NCBI GenBank assembly: GCA_936440205.1
Contig: OW387145.1
Span: 15,871,396 to 15,935,395, forward strand
DNA from: Lepidonotus clava
Taxonomy: Eukaryota > Annelida > Polychaeta > Phyllodocida > Polynoidae
Direction: 5' to 3'
Length of the DNA stretch: 64,000 nucleotides
Part shown: piece by piece, positions 28,800 to 40,204 of the stretch
Layout of the letters: each line of letters begins with the position of its first letter
Numbering within the stretch: the stretch's first letter is position 1
Position numbers and translations under genes: made by a program
The notes under the pieces: generated by a model
Database searches by the model: none
Seen by the model: only the letters and a program-made list of their open reading frames with translations
Told to the model about the DNA's origin: nothing

Positions 28800-30852
28800 T
28801 TGGGGCAGTTTAGTGTCAGTTTGTCGCCGCCTGGGTCCTCGTTGTGCACACGTCCGTGATGTCCGTGTGTAATAGCCACATTCATCGATCCCAACTTTCA
28901 TTGTCCTGTCGATGGTAACCCTGGATACGGGACAAATATTGGATGACTAGGTGACACTGACTAGAATGCTCACCAACTCTCGAGCAGCACATTCCCTGTA
29001 TATGACTTAAACTACATGCACACACAAGAATATCGGACTGCCTTCTGCTGCAAGACAAATTGTGTTCAATTTAGCACTAACCCTTGCTCAAGCTCCTGTT
29101 ATATCATATCTTGACTACAGTCTAAATTTGTTCTTTACTTCGATCGAGCAAAGAACCCACCGTCAATCAAACTCCTTGCAGTAAGTCTGCGTGATCTACA
29201 GGACAATGTATAAGTCCACTTTTTTGTACCACGTTTATTTATCCTGCATGGCGTGAGTTGGATTGCTCCAGTCGTCTTCACCTCCAGACACAATTAAACT
29301 ATTAACACAATTGATATCTCAGAATACAGTTAACACTTTCCATTTTACAAGTTGTGTGAACTAGAAAATATATTTTGGTTATACAAGTTATAGCAAGGAT
29401 ATATTTGTTATTTCTAAACGTTATCTTTATTTTCCGCCTTCATCAAGAGAGACAGAATTGTAATCTTCGCATCGTTTCAATTTTGTAATGTAGAAAGAAA
29501 CACTGAGGTCTGAGTTCCCATCAGTAGCATGCATTCAATAAGCTTTGGGGATAATTAATTTGGTGACACCCTGCATGTGCTAACCATGTAGGCCACAGTT
29601 CCGCAACTGAGCTTAATAAATTAGTCAGGATTGTAGCGTTGACACTTAATTTTAGCAGAGAATTGCATATAATCATGTATGACTATTGTTTGAGAGCTGT
29701 GCATGCATGTGCATGTGCCTCCCATTAGATTTAGAACAACACAATAAGGCGGAAGAGGGGGTAGCACAGGAGCTGGGCAGAATCAATGTATTTACTTTCT
29801 TGTCCTAAATTCCCCGGGTCATTACACAATGTAGACTCAGTACCGAGGTACTAATGCACCCAATGAATGTGACGTCAGAGCCATCGACTAATGGCGGGTC
29901 CACAAATGGTACCTTTACCGGAGGTCGAAGTGGGCTGGGCGCCCCATTGATTGGGCTGGGAGCTACAGGTACGCTTCTCCCCGACGTGTGGTCACCCTGA
30001 GCAGTCCAGGCGGCTGGGGACGAGTGGATCTAAAGGGGAATATATATAGGCCGATACCGAGGTACCGAGTCTATTAAATGTAGGTAGGCCAGTGTCATAT
30101 ATACTACCCGTCTCCGGAGGTATAGAACTTATGCCTATAGATACACCTATGACTTTAAAGTTCATAGCATAATTTACACTGTTATTAGGGTGGCGGGGGA
30201 CAGGAGATTGGACACAATCTTTTTCCCCACTGAACACTACTGTGCCAATATAGGGGCGGTAGAGGGGAATATATTTATTATATTCCCCTCTGTCGTAGAA
30301 GGTAATACATGTAAAATGAGATTTATATTCCCCTCTGGCGAAAAAGTTGAAAATAGTTATCAAAAACCCATTTTTTTGGCAGGAGTAGTGAAGCTGGTGA
30401 AGCCCCAGGAAGCCCTTGGCCTTTGGCCGTGGGCTTTCTGGGCCTTCGTGAGGAATATCACTTCTCGAATAGCCCTGAAGGGTGTTCTTATATACTATTC
30501 CCGTCTCAATAAGTTTATGGAGAAAAAATATCAAATGCAAATAGGCACACGAAAGAAACCGTTATTCATCATGATGGTGTCATTTACACATTGCCTCGAA
30601 TTAACCGAAAGATCCATCGTTTTTTTCTGCTGTTATCAAAGTACGAACATTCAAGTAGTCAGGCGTTACCCAAAGTGACAAAATGTGTACTGGTAGTTTT
30701 TAGAACTTCTGCTTGACATGAATATATAACCATATATTTACATGTTTTTATATATAGATAATATGTACTTAGACCTCAATGTATCAAGTTATAATTCGTT
30801 AACTTATCTTTCAATGTGGTTTCTCTTAATCTGGTATAACATTTTTATATCT
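28800..30852. other. Spacer without recognisable genes
   Basis: No supported coding exon. The 182-codon minus-strand frame at 29992-30540 matches no family I know and overlaps a palindrome, so I do not call it a gene. Confidence 0.5.
30261..30291. repeat. Perfect 13-bp palindrome with 5-base loop
   Basis: AGAGGGGAATATA (30261-30273) is followed after five bases by its exact complement (30279-30291). Further copies of the arm lie near 30035 (GGGGAATATA) and 30329 (TATTCCCCTCT). Confidence 0.85.
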
Positions 30853-31004
30853 CAGGGACGGATTTAGAGGGGGGCGCGTGGGGCGTGCCCCCCCCCTTTT
30901 TTTGGACCAAATTTCGATTTGTTAATGTAAAGCTCAAGACATTGGGACCCTTTTTGATATGTGCGCCCCTACCCCCCCTTCAAAAATTCCTGGATCCGCC
31001 CCTG
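30853..31004. mobile_element. Short inverted-repeat transposon (MITE), 152 bp
   Basis: It starts CAGGGACGGATTTAGAGG and ends TGGATCCGCCCCTG, near-complementary ends, and is flanked on both sides by TATCT, a 5-bp direct repeat. It is non-coding with C-rich and G-rich ends. Similar CAG..GCGG elements are widespread in marine invertebrates and are often placed with hAT (some hAT groups make 5-bp duplications). A relative lies at 60624-60688. Confidence 0.75.
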
Positions 31005-32078
31005 TATCTAAACGGCTTTGATACTTCTATCTGGGACATCAATGCAACGGAAGCATAATACTATGCTTATGAATTAATACAAACGGTCCTTATAAACAAG
31101 GCATAAACTGTTAAACGCAAGTGCTGCAAATACTTTACAAAAGTGATTATGTTTTACAGCAATACTTGCGGTTTACATGCCGCAACACATACAGTTAAAT
31201 ATATCCTGTGATTATGCGAGTATCAAATGGTTCTGATTGCAATTTCCTCCCATTCAGATGGGATTGGATCAGGGGCGGGTGGGCATCATGCGAACTGTGA
31301 TTGTTTGATAATACGTAGTGATCACATTGTTTGATAATATGATATTTACCATAACCTTTTAATGTGAATCTGATGGCTTTAAGTATAGACAGCAATTGCG
31401 AATTAACTTTGTACCTGTTTCTAAGCAATCTTTTTCAATGTAATCAATTCAATTCAATTTAAATCACTAATTAAATGGCCAATAGGGCGTGAAGGCCAAT
31501 GAACTATATCGTCTTACTCTCATCTAACTCCCCCCCACCTAACTCTGAGATATTATGTTTCTCAAAATTAATCAAAGACGACGGTGTCGGAACAATTGCA
31601 TCATTGCCAGAAGCACTTATAAGCTAGACATATAAATATAGATATACACAATACATAGACGTGTGTAACTACGTTGGTATCTGCGCAACAATACGAACGC
31701 CTCCAAAGTCCGACGAGTTGGTGTATAGCCACAATTGCTCACAGTCAGGCACTAGCACTGGGTGTACGGTGGGGCGGTGGGCGTGGCTGGAGGACAGGTG
31801 GGTACGGAGGGGTGCTTAGAACCTGTGATCCTATAAGGAGATTACTACCGGCGTAATGGGACAGGTGGGGCAGTCACGGCGAAGGTCACGGTGAAGGTCT
31901 GGGTGTGGCTTACAAACTTGTGATAATCCCACCAGGTTGTATTAACGTATACGTATAAGGACGTATGCATTTTTGCATGCATGCATGTATGTATAACATA
32001 TCTGCATAATTTCATCCATACAGACACACGGACATATAGGAAATCAAATAGGCAAACATAGTGATACGAAGATATATA
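31005..32078. other. Spacer without recognisable features
   Basis: AT-rich with no conserved coding pattern. It ends with the ATATA target copy (32074-32078) of the solo LTR. Confidence 0.5.
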
Positions 32079-32890
32079 TGTGACGTTCCTCGGTAGTTCA
32101 GGGTTTCCGGTTTCTACCGCCAAGGGACGGGAGGGTTATTTCGGTTCTTAACTGGGCACGGAGGCCGAGCAAGAAGCTGAGGTGTGAGATCAAGAGTCGT
32201 GCCTCGCGCACAAGGGGGGCTGAGTGGGTCGGTCGGGGGATCGGTATTCGTTGAAGGGGGGAGGGTGTGTTAGTCAGATCGGGCCGGGGGTTGCAGCCAT
32301 CAAGCGTGGAGGACAGCGGAGGGCAGAATTGTTGTTATGGTAGGGGTCCAGGCCGGTGCTTCTATTCGTCTCTCAGGCCGGAACTAGGGGAGCTCCACTC
32401 CTTCGTTCCCTGACTGGGAGTATTGGGCCAACGGTCGCCTATGTTTTGGTAGCGTGGGGCCGAGCCGGTTGCGCCTTGATGCCTTCGGGCCTTCGGGCCA
32501 TGGTTTTCGGTCCCTCGGGCCTTCGGACCCCGCACTAGTTTAAGCCTTAGTTTTACAGTACTTTACCAATATTATCTCGATTTCCTAGTTATTTAGTCCA
32601 TATTAGATCATCTAATTGATTGAAGTCCTCCTAAGGAGCTATTAGAGGAAGAAGACACTTGTGAACACCAGGAGTACTATGAAGGAACTCTTTATTTTCG
32701 GGCCTCACCGCCCCTTTTATACCTTAGTGGTCAGCTCTGATTGGTTATTTCATATCACGTGATCATAATGACGTCACGCAGTCATACTGACGTCATTTCC
32801 GGTTTACATTATTTCTCGGGTTTCGGGTTTCGGGTTTCGGGTCTCGAGTTTCGGGTTTCGGGTTTCGGGTTTCGTTCCCGTTACATAACA
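32079..32890 (-). mobile_element. Solo LTR (812 bp) with 5-bp target duplication
   Basis: The segment has TG...CA ends (TGTGACG at 32079, ATAACA ending at 32890) and is flanked by ATATA at 32074-32078 and 32891-32895. Read on the minus strand it has a promoter layout: two TGACGTCA boxes (about 32770 and 32789), a CCAAT box (about 32737), TATAAAAGGGG (about 32710-32720), then AATAAA (about 32691). No internal coding region is present, as expected after recombination between two LTRs. The family is probably Gypsy-like from the 5-bp duplication, but this is inference. Confidence 0.7.
32815..32875 (+). repeat. GGGTTTC heptamer array within the solo LTR
   Basis: About eight copies of CGGGTTT, one variant, lie in the upstream (U3) end of the LTR read on the minus strand. 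It resembles a telomere-type repeat in form but is not TTAGGG. Confidence 0.85.
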
Positions 32891-32975
32891 ATATACTTAA
32901 AGATCTACCACATCGATTTACATTCACATTCTTGCTTTGACACCTGATGAATACCCATTCATCACATATACAAAC

Positions 32976-33035
32976 TTACATACATACATACATACATACA
33001 TACGTACGTACATACTTGTATACATACATACAACT
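32976..33035 (+). repeat. TACA microsatellite
   Basis: About a dozen TACA/TACG units with small interruptions. Confidence 0.85.
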
Positions 33036-34113
33036 TGTACAAAGCTATTCATATTCTATATATTTTTATATTAAAGGACGTTAGTATAGTGAGTCAATGC
33101 TTTACAATGAAATACATGCATGGCTCAGCATTGTCCAAAGGAGAAATAGTCTTCTTGTACCCGGACAGTGTATGTGTGCTTACATTTTCTCGCACGTTCG
33201 GTTATTTTGCCGAACTAGGTGAGGGATGTGCAATCACTGGAATATACATGCAACCTCTTAATTATGTTCTTGTTGATTAAACTTACCAGACGTACCGAAT
33301 TTGTAACCGCACATGTTTGTAAGCATGTGTGCTGTTTTTATGATTGTGCATGCAGTCTTATATCCCTTCCTGTAATCCCCCATGCTAAATGCGCCCAGTG
33401 CGTCGAATTCAAAATGCCATTTCAGTGCACAAATCTTCTTCCAAGGGATAAAACTGTGTCCAATTAGTTTCAGGTGGTGGGTGGGCGTCAGGTGTGGGGG
33501 GTTAATTACAATCGGCCCACACCGGCAGGGGGCCAAAGACACTGCACGCGAAATCACTATAATATTATAGGCAAATCTAACGGACATTTATCGTAAGGAA
33601 ATCGTCGTGTCATATTGCAATAGGAAGCTAAAATTGTTATGATTTATCTACGATATGATGGACATGAGTCGGGCCATAATTTGGTTAGTCATCCACTCAA
33701 CAATAAATCAGACCTTAATGTACATGGGTTGGCATCAAAAAATGAGGGTGTGCGCATTCAAGTACCTTTGAAAAACGCAGTTTCGGTAAATCACAAAAAA
33801 AGTAGGCTTTGGAAAAACTCATTCTATTTCCACTTTTCATAAAGAATGACGCAATATAACAAGAGGGAGAGCAATGCACCCCCTACCATTCATACAGATG
33901 TGTACACATCAACACACACATACACATGCATATCATGTAAAAATATTACAGGGTGGGCAGGATGGCGCAATAAATGGATACATTAAGCGAAAAGGGGCTC
34001 ATCATAATTTTTATTGGAAAACATAATTGTATCAAATATGAGTAAGATAACTCATTTATGTTGTGCCTTCTATTGCACTTCCTTACTTAATGGTATCTAT
34101 TCATACATTTCAG
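33036..34113. other. Spacer before the membrane-protein gene
   Basis: No coding pattern. A pyrimidine-containing tract ending in CAG at 34111-34113 is a candidate splice acceptor for a 5' UTR exon of the next gene. Confidence 0.4.
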
Positions 34114-34189
34114 TGCTACCCTTGATGGAATCGATACAGCCTTGACCCTGTGAATTAGCCGTGGTTCGATCCGAGGACACCCAGAGGTC

Positions 34190-35689
34190 ATGCCCCATGC
34201 TGGCCGCCCGCCGCCGGCCGGGGAGGCGGCCGTCACACCCTCTGGTGGCGGAGACGTTGGGGCCGGCTTCTGGTGCGACTGTCTGCCCTTCACCTGCACG
34301 GCCACCCTGACGGTGGCCGTGACCACTCTGGACGTCATCACCGACTGGCTCCTCTACAGGGCCTTCCTCGACGTGACCTTCGCCGACCGCCTCCAGGTAG
34401 CACTGTCCCAGCCCTACTTCAACGAGACGCAGCCCATGGTATGGAGGAACAGGGCCATCTACCTGCACCTGCCGCTCCTCCTGCAGGTCTTCTGCCTCCT
34501 GGGGGTCGTCGTCTACCTGCTCGACCTCTTCTGGATGAGCTGGATGTTTACCAATGAGAGGCGGAAGTTCAAAGACAAGCGGGACGGGTTGCCCCACAAA
34601 GGGTCGGCCGTGGAGACGCACGGCGGGGACCTGTTCGTCCTCCTGCACGTCTCCCTCCACGACCTGCCGGTGGCCGCCGTCCTGCTGGCCGCCCAGCTCG
34701 CCGTGTCCTGCCGGCTCGTCATACCCTTCGGACACGTCATCTTCTACATCGCCATGGTCACCACACTGGTCAGTGTCAGCTGGAAGCTGCTGCAGGTACT
34801 CTACAACAGCGGCTGCCTCGGGCAGCGCGAAGAGTACACCTGTACTCCTGTCAGCTGGGTGATCCGGAGCCTGTCCAGTGTCCTCCTGGTGGGGGCGTTG
34901 GCGGCGGCCGGCCTCAACGTGGTACTACTAACAGCATGGCGCGGACAGGAGGCTCCGGCCATGCTCAGCCCCCAGATGGTGGACAAAGTCCGCCTGGACA
35001 GCTGGCTGAGGGAGGACTCGGTCTTCCTCACCATTGACGACCCCTTGATAGCAAAGGGAGTCACAGAGGATATTCAAAGTGCCAACACGACCTCCTTGAT
35101 AATGGTCAAGTTGGCCGGCATGGCCGAGATCTTTGCAGGTGCCCGACATGGGACGCGGGTGGAGGTTCCCTGCGAACAAGACCGCGCGTCTTTGCCGCTT
35201 GCTCTCAAGGCCAACTCTGAAATTGGGCGAGGCCTGAATTGTTCAGTCATCTTTATGTTTCATGTTATCCCCCAGGAGGGAGTTATCTACTTTGACTTTT
35301 TGTTTAAGGCCTTTCACGCCACTAGCGGTGATTGTTTCTACTCAAAAGGCCAGCAAATAGCATTCCATATAAAAGGTGTCAAGGAGTTCAGCAGTCAACC
35401 TCGGCAGCCTGGACGTCTAGTTGTTCAGGACAAATATTCAAAGCAAGTTGTCTTTGATACATCAACTGAAGACACACTGGCAATGGCGCCTTCTTCGTCC
35501 TCCGACGGTACGGCATCGCCCTACATCGATCCGCTAGCCACCTCTCAGCGGCCTCTCGGCGGTGACGAGAACACGGTCACACAGGTATCCGAGATGGTTA
35601 AAATGGTAATAAGCAGATCATCTAAAGTTAAATGCTTGTATACACTTGTGCAAAACTCGTCACTCCTTTCCGACAATCCATGTAGTTAG
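34190..35689 (+). CDS. Uncharacterised multi-pass membrane protein (intronless ORF)
   Basis: A 499-residue frame starting at ATG 34190. An acceptor at 34112-34113 would place the start in a second exon. Five hydrophobic segments: about residues 36-57, 90-118, 148-170, 177-205 and 224-248. A loop of basic residues lies between the second and third (NERRKFKDKRD). The first segment contains TTLDVITDWLLY and the third VSLHDLPVAA; XK-related and TMEM26-like proteins have comparable acidic residues followed by D-x-P in membrane helices, but I cannot assign it to either. Residues 250-430 form a probable soluble domain with N-glycosylation sequons (NTTS, NCSV), and the tail is Ser-rich. G/C-ending codons support real coding. 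A possible donor (CAG/GTATCC at 35585) would replace the last 34 residues with another exon. Function unknown. Confidence 0.75.
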   Translation: MPHAGRPPPAGEAAVTPSGGGDVGAGFWCDCLPFTCTATLTVAVTTLDVITDWLLYRAFLDVTFADRLQVALSQPYFNETQPMVWRNRAIYLHLPLLLQVFCLLGVVVYLLDLFWMSWMFTNERRKFKDKRDGLPHKGSAVETHGGDLFVLLHVSLHDLPVAAVLLAAQLAVSCRLVIPFGHVIFYIAMVTTLVSVSWKLLQVLYNSGCLGQREEYTCTPVSWVIRSLSSVLLVGALAAAGLNVVLLTAWRGQEAPAMLSPQMVDKVRLDSWLREDSVFLTIDDPLIAKGVTEDIQSANTTSLIMVKLAGMAEIFAGARHGTRVEVPCEQDRASLPLALKANSEIGRGLNCSVIFMFHVIPQEGVIYFDFLFKAFHATSGDCFYSKGQQIAFHIKGVKEFSSQPRQPGRLVVQDKYSKQVVFDTSTEDTLAMAPSSSSDGTASPYIDPLATSQRPLGGDENTVTQVSEMVKMVISRSSKVKCLYTLVQNSSLLSDNPCS

Positions 35690-35765
35690 AAATACAACCA
35701 TTGGCCTTGTGTAGTTTATTACAAATTTGACGTATTGTCTCACTTTTCAAAATGTAAATCTTGTT

Positions 35766-35771
35766 AATAAA
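35766..35771 (+). terminator. Poly(A) signal of the membrane-protein gene
   Basis: AATAAA lies 77 bases after the stop codon. It supports a transcript that ends just after the single coding exon. Confidence 0.5.
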
Positions 35772-35799
35772 TACATTTATTAGGCATATAAGGAGAAAA

Positions 35800-38459
35800 T
35801 CATGATCCAATTGCAATTTCTGTCTACCATAAAAGTGGCTTTCTCTGCGGGACTGTGAGGCTCCTTATTACAGTCATATCCTTCTGTCTCGAAGCTCGAT
35901 CAGGTAAAGGTCGAAATGAATATTCCCATAAACACGAACATGCAGAGCAGAATTGACCTTAGTGTCATTATCAGAGCAGTAAACGCTGGACGTAATTGCC
36001 TCTCGTTGTGCATCACATGTACAAGGTTCAATGCGGGTTCACTGACCTCTTCGTACCTTTTCTACTAGGAAATGCTTTTACGTTGTTTGTGCTTTAACAT
36101 TTGATTCTTAAGAATACAACTTTATAAGGATGAGATAATAGAAATTGTAGAATACATGTATGCCTATGTTATTCACTGTAATGTCGCTATTCACAGTTGA
36201 AACTACGAATGTAAATATGATCTTTTGATATTTTATAGTACATGTTATGTATAACTAAGGTTAAAATCTTCTTGGAACCATCAGTACAACTCCAAGGATT
36301 TCCATAAGGTTCGTTGCAGTCAAGATGTATAAACTTTTAAAATGCTACACTGCCAAAGATGTTCATAGCAACTATTCATATAGATAAACATTATGCAAGA
36401 ACAATACTTATGTACAACGACTCTGGTTATCTCAATGTATCTCATCATATTCGGGTTTTCTTACAATTTTGATGAAGCTCATGTGTATTAACTCCGTCAC
36501 TTATGTCTGATTAAATTAAATCTACCCGTCTGATAAATAAGATTTACGTTTATAAGTGATGAAAAAACATCTACTACACCGTCTGCTTGAAATTCACCCT
36601 GATTTCTCATGTATGGATATATTCGTCAACGTACTGCCTAGTACATATATAAAATCGGAAGATATTATGATTTATATCCTAAACATTGTTTCATAGAATC
36701 ATGGACATTTAGATAAATGGCAGCGCTAAAATAAAACAGCATTGGACATAAGTAAAACGATACACACAAATAATTATTTTCGTAATTGTGCCAAATCTGA
36801 CACATTATCTTACAATACACAGTTTGACACTTGGTGACAAATACTTATACTTGTTATCACTATTCACAAATGAAAAGGTACACTTATAAACCTGACACAA
36901 CCACTTCGATAGATTAACGCTTCACCTGTAGATAAAAACGCACACTAAACAGACATCCATTTGATATCTCAAACAAGATCATAATCGTTATAGGTGCTTC
37001 CTGTAAGGAGAGAGTTTTCCATTTTATTCACATTTCTCTGTTGGATCGTACACTACCTGGCAAGGTATGAATCCTGCAGTTTGGCTATGAATATCACTTA
37101 AACATTACTGTCTCATAATCTATTCCCGCACCTTTCCTACACATGAGTTGCTTACGACACTGAATAATCAATAAGTAAATAAACTGATACTTGTCACCTG
37201 GATATTTCTGTCATTATTTCTCTCACTACATAGTCAATCTTCCACTGAACGCCACTTCGTGGCTGAGCAATATACTTATGTTTGTTGTCAGACACCGAGA
37301 TGTGGCATGTTAAGACATGTCAAAAAATTAATGTTAATCTAGTAATGGTTTTCGAGAAAAGAACTCTTGAATCGCATCGAGATATACAGGAAAAAGGTCA
37401 AGATTGCATCTGGGTGTCATCTATAAACTTCCAAAACTAAATATTACAAACATCTTTGAATATCGAAAGACAGCCTCCGTTTCAAACGAAAGATATTCCA
37501 ACAGATTGGTATGATCAAGGTATTTGATACTAACATGCAAGAGCAGCTCTGGAGAGGCTTCGATAGAGGTGGTGGGATAGGTATAGCTTAGGGATATAGA
37601 AGGAGTGGGAATAGAGTTAAGAATTTACCTTCCTTTTAAAGTATTTTGCAATCTCTTGTGAATTTCTCTGAGATAATTTGGGAGGAATATGAAAGTCATT
37701 TGTGCTTTAACAATGTTGGTAAGATTCAATTTCTGACTGCCAAAATGGCCACTAGGTGGTGTGCAGGTTGAGTGCAAGATATGCATGCGATAAGGTTATT
37801 CTTCATTAACATTTTACAAATCTGAGCTCAATTTATCTTCTCTTTTCATGTCATATTGCATTTTCTGATGGTATGCTTCAAATAGTTCTTTAACATATAT
37901 CAATACCAGTAAAGAAAGAAAGGTGACAGCATTAAAGCGAACGCGTAGCGTCGTGTCCACATCCTATCATCGTTTTCACCAAATGACCTGAAATTAGCAG
38001 TCTAATGACAGACAGCTATATAACAGTGATTATTGGTTATTAAGGGATATGCATTCCAATCATCGGAATGTAGGCCTCATGATGATATTCACATAGGTGG
38101 GAGTAATTGGGAGACCGGCAACGCTATATTACTTACCCAATACTACCCAATAAAGAACAATTAAAAACAAAAGAAAAGGTGATTAATGGAACACCTTTGA
38201 AACTTCATTACTCAATCCTGTAAGAGAGTTCCCTCTTGAATCTATGGAAGAAATAAATTGAGAAACCTTACAAGGCGTAGTTAAAGAAGTTACTAGAAGA
38301 TGATTATTAGGATACCAAAGCATTTCTTCTATTACTAATATTATCATGATATGTCAGGGCAAATTCTGGAATTACTCAATGACAAATTGGACACCATTCG
38401 TAATGCTACTGTTGCTAGGGAGGCCACTAGAGACAGTGGTAGGTCAATAGTTATTAAAT
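35800..38459. other. Spacer without recognisable genes
   Basis: AT-rich with no coding pattern. A single site CCACTAGGTGG (about 37750) fits the CTCF core. Confidence 0.5.
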
Positions 38460-39010
38460 TATTTCTCTAAAAATAATTAGTAGTGATCAATTTGGATTTT
38501 AACCAGGAAAATCGACCAGCCAGTCAGTCATGAAAAAACTGACAATTGGCTGCATCTTTATTGGCTGTATAGAACATTCGATATGGTTTCGCATAGAATC
38601 TTGATGCATAGTATAGCAAATGGAGGAATTTTAGGTTCAGCTTTGGTATAGGATTTCAAATTATTTGGAATCTAAAGGTGACAATGTACCAAAGTAAGTT
38701 ATATTACTCTCAAAAGAACAACAAGAACCTAAGAGTGCCCAAGATCAATCTTAGGACCATTGTAATTCATCTATAATACAAATGACCTGATATCTCAAAC
38801 AAGATCATACAGTCTAATTGTGTGATTACGGTAATAGAACTACGTATGTCTGACAGTAGATTAATATTACCAAACTTGACAGGAACTTCCAAGATTTCCA
38901 TTACAGCTGCACACAACTATAAATACTTGGGGGTTTTGTTAAACAGTTATTTGAATTTCCAGTGCCACGTGGATAATGGTTCTAAACAGCATAAAAGATT
39001 ATTCTGAAGA
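38460..39010 (+). mobile_element. Decayed LINE reverse-transcriptase fragment
   Basis: Translated words of a non-LTR reverse transcriptase appear in order across frames: SDQFGF-PGKSTSQSV (about 38485), FDMVSHRIL (about 38580), a GPLVFIIYIND-like remnant (about 38755) and YKYLGVLLNSYLNF (about 38922). Stops and frame changes interrupt it (for example a stop within the QFGF-PGKS motif), and no endonuclease or 3' end is visible. It is an old, dead copy; jockey, CR1 or a similar clade cannot be told apart here. Confidence 0.75.
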
Positions 39011-39609
39011 CGACAAATGCAAAATTATGAAAAAGAGAAAAGAAAGAACCCGTAGAAATCAATTAAGAAAACTTATGTATATATACCAAGTATATATAAT
39101 ACCTAGGGTAATTCGTCTATTGAAGCCCAAAGCATAAATACAGATACAAGTAAATTCAACTTATTGCATCACATTTCCAATTCACGTCATCCATCTATCT
39201 TGTTACCTTAACTGGAAGACCATATCATTACATGATGTTGAGAAAAAAAGAACACATGTATGTTACAGTTACTGACCTTTGCCATACAGTCAATTTAGGT
39301 CAAAGCCTAAGCTGCAGTCTAAACAACCTCATATTTGTTAATCCCTAAGCCACCATGGCCCAGTTCTTTGGTCACACTGCTGAGACCCCCACCTTCATCA
39401 GTCAAGGAACAGGGCTGCGTTCTTGACTATCAAATCTATTTCATTTCTTGCTAAGTTATATATCTAGTAGGTACGTAAAGTACACTGTTCTCAAGTCTAA
39501 CTATTGAGAAGGACCTATTTACTTACATGTCAAAGAATGTCAAAACAATGTTAAAAAGGTATGCATTTGATAGGTATGCATTTAATCTGGAATATCAATA
39601 TTTATCATG
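39011..39609. other. Spacer, possibly further LINE debris
   Basis: No readable coding pattern. It may be the continuation of the worn LINE. Confidence 0.35.
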
Positions 39610-40200
39610 CATCTATGAACTCCAACTAGATCGAGGTGATCGATGGTTAGCATTGACAATCGGTTTGAGAACCCAAAGAGCTCTGGTCATTCGATTTTAT
39701 TGAAAGAACTAGATTTTGGATATAGATTAAGCTTTTGCTATATATAATTTTCTTTAGTGTTAGACACAACTAGTTAAAATTAATCAATATCATTGCTATG
39801 ACATGACCACATGATATGGCCATGACCCCCCCTTCACCCCTTCACCCTCTTACCCCCATACAACATGGTTCGAGAGTCTCAGGTTAAGAGATTGTATTGG
39901 TCATATGCAAATTGAAAGGGAAATCCATCTTCCATATATATGGTATATTTATAAGGACGTCACCTGTACACTCTTCACCGTAGTCGTTTTTTTTTCTGAA
40001 AAAGTTTCCCACCATTGAAATCCTATACTAAAGTTCACAATCTCCAAGCAGATTGACAGTAGTAACCAACAAAAGAAAAAATACCTAGCTGGGTCCAGCA
40101 AGCCTCCACTACAGCCATGTCTGAGCCTGGGAAAGTTCTCTGCCTTTTTAAATGATTGATTACTCCATTCATCGGCTCCAGGAGAATAATGAGCAAAGTA
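39610..40200 (+). repeat. Dispersed repeat, copy A
   Basis: It shares two blocks with 42300-43010: an early one around ATCGGTTTGAGAA and TGAAAGAACTAGATTTT, and a later one around CATTGAAATCCTATA, CCAAGCAGATTGACAGTAGT and GCTGGGTCC. The order and spacing are kept. No coding capacity and no clear ends. Confidence 0.75.
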
Positions 40201-40204
40201 GAAC

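Noticed and set aside
28016-28894. 292-codon minus-strand frame and several plus-strand frames
   Set aside because: They are translations of the minisatellite; the peptide is a simple repeat and open frames occur on both strands.
29992-30540. 182-codon minus-strand frame
   Set aside because: No family match, mixed codon use unlike the confirmed exons, and overlap with a palindromic repeat.
32815-32875. Internal telomere repeat
   Set aside because: The unit is GGGTTTC, not TTAGGG, and the array is part of a solo LTR.
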